The position numbers and the translations under genes are program-made. Under the pieces are notes generated by a model. That model had not been told where the DNA came from. It saw only the letters and a list, made by a program, of their open reading frames with translations, and searched no databases. Positions 5,713 to 9,240 of a DNA stretch of 9,240 nucleotides are shown here, in pieces; positions within the stretch are counted from its first letter, which is position 1, and every line of letters starts with the position of its first letter. The stretch is taken from assembly GCF_938028185.1 (NCBI RefSeq), contig NZ_CALJAH010000470.1:1-9240 (forward strand), written 5' to 3'. The stretch is from an uncultured Cardiobacterium sp. (GTDB taxonomy: Bacteria; Pseudomonadota; Gammaproteobacteria; Cardiobacteriales; Cardiobacteriaceae).

Positions 5713-6672
5713 TCAGGCGGTGGTGAACTGGCCGTAGGCGCGGATTTTTTCTTGTCGCCTTTGCAGCCGTTCGGCGCTGTCGAGTGCTTCGAGGGTTTCG
5801 AGTTCGCGGGCGAGGGTATCGCGCAGGGTTTGTGCCATCGCCGCCTTGTCGCGGTGCGCGCCGCCTAGGGGTTCGGCGATGATGCCGTCTATCAGGCCGA
5901 GTTTTTCCAGTTTGCCTGATGTTACCTGCATGATTTCTGCCGCTTCCGCTGCTTTTTCCGCGCTGTGCCAGAGGATAGAGGCGCAGCCTTCCGGCGAGAT
6001 GACGGAGTACATACTGTATTGCAGCATCAGCACGCGGTCGGCAACGCCGATGGCGAGTGCGCCGCCGCTGCCGCCTTCGCCGATGACCACGGCAATGGTC
6101 GGGATGTCCAGTTTGCTCATCTCGTAGAGGTTGCGCGCGATGGCTTCGGACTGGCCGCGTTCTTCGGCGCCGATGCCGGGGTAGGCGCCGGGGGTGTCGA
6201 TGAAGGTGATGAGCGGCAGGCGGAAGCGTTCGGCCAGTTTCATCAGCCGCAGCGCCTTGCGGTAGCCTTCGGGGCGGGGCATGCCGAAGTTGCGCCGCAC
6301 TTTTTCTTTGGTGTCGCGGCCTTTTTCGTGGCCGATGATCATCACCGGGCGGTCGTTCAGCCGCGCCAGTCCGCCGACGATGGCGTGGTCGTCGCCGTAG
6401 TGGCGGTCGCCGTGCAGCTCGCGGTAGTCGGTGAAGGCGGCCTTGATGTAGTCCAGGGTGTAGGGGCGCTGCGGGTGCCGCGCCAGTTGGGCGATTTGCC
6501 AGTCGTTGAGGCCGGCGAAGATGTTTTCGGTGAGGGTTTTGGTTTTGGTTTCGAGGCGGCTGATTTCGTCGCCGAGGTCAACTTCGGTCTGGCTGCTGAA
6601 TTGGCGCAGTTCGGCGAGTTTGTATTCGAGTTCGGCGATGGGTTGTTCAAATTCGAGGTAGTCGGGGTTCAT
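5713..6672 (-). CDS. accA: Acetyl-CoA carboxylase carboxyltransferase subunit alpha
   Basis: The 319-residue alpha subunit of the acetyl-CoA carboxylase carboxyltransferase, the same length as in E. coli. Together with AccD it moves the carboxyl group from carboxybiotin on AccB to acetyl-CoA, giving malonyl-CoA for fatty-acid synthesis in the cytosol. An N-terminal helical region (about 1-60) precedes the crotonase-fold core. Family motifs are GHEKGRD (114-120), NFGMPRPEGYRKA (128-140), DTPGAYPGIGAEERGQ (159-174), the oxyanion-type GEGGSGGALAIG (198-209) and SPEGCASILW (226-235). The ATG lies three bases after the stop of the CheW-like gene, with only a weak GAG seven bases upstream, so translation is probably coupled to that gene. 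accD is not in the window. The unusual feature is its place at the tail of a chemosensory operon. Confidence 0.98.
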   Translation of the reverse strand: MNPDYLEFEQPIAELEYKLAELRQFSSQTEVDLGDEISRLETKTKTLTENIFAGLNDWQIAQLARHPQRPYTLDYIKAAFTDYRELHGDRHYGDDHAIVGGLARLNDRPVMIIGHEKGRDTKEKVRRNFGMPRPEGYRKALRLMKLAERFRLPLITFIDTPGAYPGIGAEERGQSEAIARNLYEMSKLDIPTIAVVIGEGGSGGALAIGVADRVLMLQYSMYSVISPEGCASILWHSAEKAAEAAEIMQVTSGKLEKLGLIDGIIAEPLGGAHRDKAAMAQTLRDTLARELETLEALDSAERLQRRQEKIRAYGQFTTA

Positions 6673-6675
6673 GCG

Positions 6676-7131
6676 TCAGCTCATGGTCAGTTCGGCTTCC
6701 AGTGCCATCAGGTTGGGGAGGACGATACGTTTGCCGTCTTCGTGCCCGGCGAGGGTGACGTAGCGCGAGATGTAGCGGTGGCTGCCTTTGCCCAGCGGGC
6801 GGATGTCGTCTTCGCTGGCGTTCATGATCAGCGGTTCGCCGTGCGCAAGGATAGCATATTGGCGGTAGCGCCCTTGCGGGTTGACAGCGTTGACGAGTAC
6901 GGTGCGGTAGTTGCTGCGGTCTTCGTCTTTGCGTTCGGCGAGCGGTTTGTTGCTGAAGTAGTCCACCAGCGGGATTTTGTCGTTCTGGATGAGCAGGCCG
7001 CCGATGATGTATTCGCTGCCGCTGTCTATGAGCAGCGGCGGCGCGTAGGGGAAGACGTGCGCGATGAGTTCGGCCGGCAGGATAAGGTAGTCCTGCGCGG
7101 TCGGCACGAGCATGATGTTGATTTGGTTCAT
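6676..7131 (-). CDS. chpC: CheW-like chemosensory adaptor (ChpC-like)
   Basis: A 151-residue protein with a single CheW-like domain and little else. The chain runs from MLVPTAQDYLILPAELIAHVFPY, a CheW-type first strand and helix, through GGLLIQNDKIPLVDYF (about 44-59), matching the CheW pattern of a Gly-rich turn followed by an IPLVDL-like strand. It continues to YRTVLVNAV and YAILAHGEPLIM. CheW proteins couple receptors to CheA-type kinases. Its ATG follows the stop codon of the hybrid kinase with no base between, and GGGGAG upstream inside the kinase gene can serve as its ribosome-binding site. In Pseudomonas the CheW homologue downstream of chpA is chpC, hence the tentative name. It could instead be a PilI-type protein; position favours ChpC. 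Sequence divergence from classical CheW is high. Confidence 0.75.
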   Translation of the reverse strand: MNQINIMLVPTAQDYLILPAELIAHVFPYAPPLLIDSGSEYIIGGLLIQNDKIPLVDYFSNKPLAERKDEDRSNYRTVLVNAVNPQGRYRQYAILAHGEPLIMNASEDDIRPLGKGSHRYISRYVTLAGHEDGKRIVLPNLMALEAELTMS

Positions 7132-9240
7132 TTAGAGTTCTCCCCGTTTTTTCAGCAGGTGCTCCAGGGTCTGGATGAGGACTTCTTCGCTGTAGGGTTT
7201 GCCGAGGTAGCCCTGGACGCCGATGGCGTCCGCGCGTTCGCGGTGTTTGTCGCCGGTGCGCGAGGTGATCATCACGATCGGCACGTCGCTGACGGCGCTG
7301 CTGTTGCGGACGTGGCTGGCAAATTCAAAGCCGTCCATGCGCGGCATTTCGATGTCGAGCAGGATGATGTCCGGGGTGAAGTTCGCCAGCACTTCGATGG
7401 CGTCAAGGCCGTCTTTGGCGGTGGCGACGTTGTAGTGGTGGCGTTCGAGCAGGCGCGTGCTGACTTTGCGCATGGTGACGGAGTCGTCCACCACGAGGAC
7501 GTTCGGGATGCGTGCTTCTTCGGCGGCGGCGACTTCGTCGTGGATGGGCGTCAGGTTGGCGATGCGGCGAGACAAATCGAGCAGTTCGAGTACCGGCACG
7601 ACGCGACCATCGCCAAGGATGGTGGCACCGGAGATGCCGGGGATGTTCAGCACTTGCCGGTTGACGTTTTTGACGATGATTTCGAGGCGGTTGAGGATGC
7701 GGTCCACGTGGAAGGCGACCGGTTCGCCGCCTGCGTTGATGAACAGCACCGGCGCGCTTTGTTCTTCCACGGCGAGGGTGTACTGCTCCGGCTTGAAGTA
7801 GGCGCCGAGGATGTACTGGCGGTAGTCCTGGTCGTTGTAGTGCTGGTACACGGTTTCGCCGTCGAAGCTGCGTTGCAGGCTGTCGCGGTCCACCTGGCTG
7901 ATGGCGGCGATGGAGGACATCGGTGCGGCGAAGGTTTGTCCGGCGATTTCAACGAGCAGTACTTCGGCGATGCTCATCGAGAACGGCATACTCAGCGTGA
8001 ACTGGGTGCCTTTGCCGCGCAGCGAGTACACGCCAATCTGGCCGCGGCGCTGTTTGACCATTTCGTTGACCACGTCCATGCCGACGCCGCGCCCGGCCAG
8101 TTGCGACAGGGATTCGGCGGTGGAGAAGCCGGAGCGCAAGATGAGGGTGCTGAGGTAGGCTTCGTCGTGGGCGCGTTCGGGGTCGAGCAGGCCTTTGGCT
8201 TCGGCTTTTTCGCGGATGCGGTCGTAGTTCAGCCCCTGACCGTCGTCAATGAGGTCCACCGAGAGTTCGGCGGCGTGGACGGAGACGACCAGTTTGATGG
8301 TGCCGGTTTCGGGTTTGCCTGCGGCAAGCCGCTCTTCCGGTTTTTCGATGCCGTGCGCGAGCGAGTTGCGGATCATGTGTTCCAGCGCGGGCAGGATGTC
8401 TTCGAGCAGGCGGCGTTCGACTTCAACGTCGCCGCCTTCAAGGACGAAGTTGACGTCTTTGCCGACGCTTTTCGCGGTCTGTTTGACCAGGCGGCGCAGG
8501 CGCGCTTCGTGGACGTCAAACCGCATCAATTGCGTGGTGAGGAGGTGGTCCTGGATGCCGCGCTGGATGATGCCCTGCTGCGTCGAGAGGTTGCGCAGGA
8601 TGATGTTGTCCTGGCTCAGCGTGTCTTGCAGGTTCTTGAGGTCGTCGATGGCCTCGGAGATTTGCCGCGACAACTGCTGGATTTCGGTGAAGCGGTCCAT
8701 TTCCAGCGGGTCGAAGTGGGTGTCGTCTTCGCCCTGCTGTTCGCGGCGGTAGAGCAGTTGTGCTTCGGTTTCGCCGTCGAGGCGGCGCATTTGTTCGGCG
8801 ATGCGGGCGGCGACGCGCGTCAGTTCGTTCAGGTTGAAGTCGGCTTCGCTGATGATGTTTTCCATGCGCGAGCGCATGATGGCGGTTTCGCCGGTCATCG
8901 CGATCATTTCGTCGAGCAGTTGCGCATCGACGCGGACGTAACGCGGCAGGTTGTCGGCGTTGGCGCTGTCTTTGTCTTTCGCGGCTTCGGTTTTTTTCTC
9001 TTCTTTTTTCTCCGGCTGTTCGTTGCCGTATTCGATGACGGATTCGACGCCTTCGGGTTTGCCGTCAAAGCCTTTGTCTTGAGCCTTGTCGTGTGCGTCG
9101 TGCGCCGGTTCCGCCGGACGGTCATCGTGATGCGGCGCATCGTGGTGATGGTCGTCGTGCGGACGCGCCTCGTGCGCGGCGGCGGGGGCATGGCTGTCGC
9201 CCGCGCCTGCACTGGCGGCACTTTCGGCGTGCGCGGCATG
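7132..9240 (-). CDS. chpA: CheA-type hybrid histidine kinase, ChpA/PilL family (N terminus outside window)
   Basis: The frame stays open to the right edge, leaving 702 visible C-terminal residues; the Hpt domains expected upstream are not in view. The order is: a low-complexity linker (1-100); a segment YVRVDAQLLDEMIAMTGETAIMRSRM that matches the ChpA/CheA dimerisation region; and a helical bundle to about 250. The HATPase domain follows, with N box HMIRNSLAHGIE (Asn292), DDGQG (332-336), GRGVGMDVV (383-391) and GKGT (409-412). After a CheW-like domain (about 422-560) comes a receiver with Asp585/Asp586, phosphoacceptor Asp629 in LLDIEMPRMDG, Thr659 and Lys681. All key residues seen are intact. 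The family controls type IV pilus twitching and surface sensing through PilG/PilH-type regulators. The ATG at 8907 is internal to the dimerisation region and is not the start. It is followed directly by the CheW-like gene. Confidence 0.93.
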   Translation of the reverse strand, partial: HAAHAESAASAGAGDSHAPAAAHEARPHDDHHHDAPHHDDRPAEPAHDAHDKAQDKGFDGKPEGVESVIEYGNEQPEKKEEKKTEAAKDKDSANADNLPRYVRVDAQLLDEMIAMTGETAIMRSRMENIISEADFNLNELTRVAARIAEQMRRLDGETEAQLLYRREQQGEDDTHFDPLEMDRFTEIQQLSRQISEAIDDLKNLQDTLSQDNIILRNLSTQQGIIQRGIQDHLLTTQLMRFDVHEARLRRLVKQTAKSVGKDVNFVLEGGDVEVERRLLEDILPALEHMIRNSLAHGIEKPEERLAAGKPETGTIKLVVSVHAAELSVDLIDDGQGLNYDRIREKAEAKGLLDPERAHDEAYLSTLILRSGFSTAESLSQLAGRGVGMDVVNEMVKQRRGQIGVYSLRGKGTQFTLSMPFSMSIAEVLLVEIAGQTFAAPMSSIAAISQVDRDSLQRSFDGETVYQHYNDQDYRQYILGAYFKPEQYTLAVEEQSAPVLFINAGGEPVAFHVDRILNRLEIIVKNVNRQVLNIPGISGATILGDGRVVPVLELLDLSRRIANLTPIHDEVAAAEEARIPNVLVVDDSVTMRKVSTRLLERHHYNVATAKDGLDAIEVLANFTPDIILLDIEMPRMDGFEFASHVRNSSAVSDVPIVMITSRTGDKHRERADAIGVQGYLGKPYSEEVLIQTLEHLLKKRGEL
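8941..9240 (-). other. His/Asp/Ala-rich and Lys/Glu-rich linker of the kinase
   Basis: The first hundred visible residues of the hybrid kinase are low complexity. Twelve histidines fall within the first fifty residues, clustered as HDDHHHDAPHHDD among Ala, Asp and Pro. A Lys/Glu-rich patch (KKEEKK) follows, just before the dimerisation domain. It is probably a flexible linker between phosphotransfer domains and the kinase core. Metal binding by the His/Asp cluster is possible but unproven. Confidence 0.7.

Noticed and set aside
7132..8907. Kinase taken as a complete 591-residue protein starting at 8907
   Set aside because: The frame continues upstream without a stop, and the residues just before that ATG (YVRVDAQLLDE) belong to the conserved dimerisation region.

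Overview
The window is a GC-rich stretch (one 60-base line in the kinase gene counts 67% GC) from what looks like a gammaproteobacterium with type IV pili. The mix of a Pil-Chp type chemosensory kinase, an AccA and an SstT of the same length as the E. coli proteins, and dense short palindromic intergenic repeats suggests a Cardiobacterium-like member of the Cardiobacteriaceae. That placement is inference from gene content and composition, not from a database match. All seven genes read on the minus strand, so the order of transcription is from the right edge to the left. No tRNA, rRNA, CRISPR array or insertion sequence was seen, and no gene-free stretch exceeds 300 bases.

Right block (9240 to 5713): the C-terminal 702 residues of a CheA-type hybrid histidine kinase (ChpA/PilL family), whose start lies beyond the window; then a CheW-like adaptor (ChpC-like) whose ATG directly abuts the kinase stop; then accA, three bases further on. 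The three genes look translationally coupled. A short intrinsic terminator (5674-5696) follows accA. The first two genes would serve surface sensing and twitching control, and AccA catalyses half of the carboxyltransfer step of fatty-acid synthesis.

Middle block (5583 to 2190): two accessory-looking genes. The first encodes a 536-residue cytosolic leucine-rich-repeat protein with about 20 repeats of 23 residues, in visibly AT-richer DNA than its neighbours. The second encodes an unrecognised 571-residue membrane protein that is an internal tandem duplication of a unit of about 280-300 residues, with stretches of identical DNA shared by the two halves. They are 67 bases apart and may be co-transcribed.

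Left block (2097 to 1): a cysteine hydrolase of the isochorismatase family with an intact Asp-Lys-Cys triad, then the Na+/serine-threonine symporter sstT. A 41-base repeat with a small hairpin lies after the hydrolase gene and again over the end of the membrane-protein gene, where it supplies the last codons and the stop. Beyond sstT, the window ends in a composite palindromic repeat that includes a convincing minus-strand intrinsic terminator.

The candidates for something undescribed are the duplicated membrane protein, its LRR neighbour, and the His/Asp-rich linker in the chemosensory kinase.
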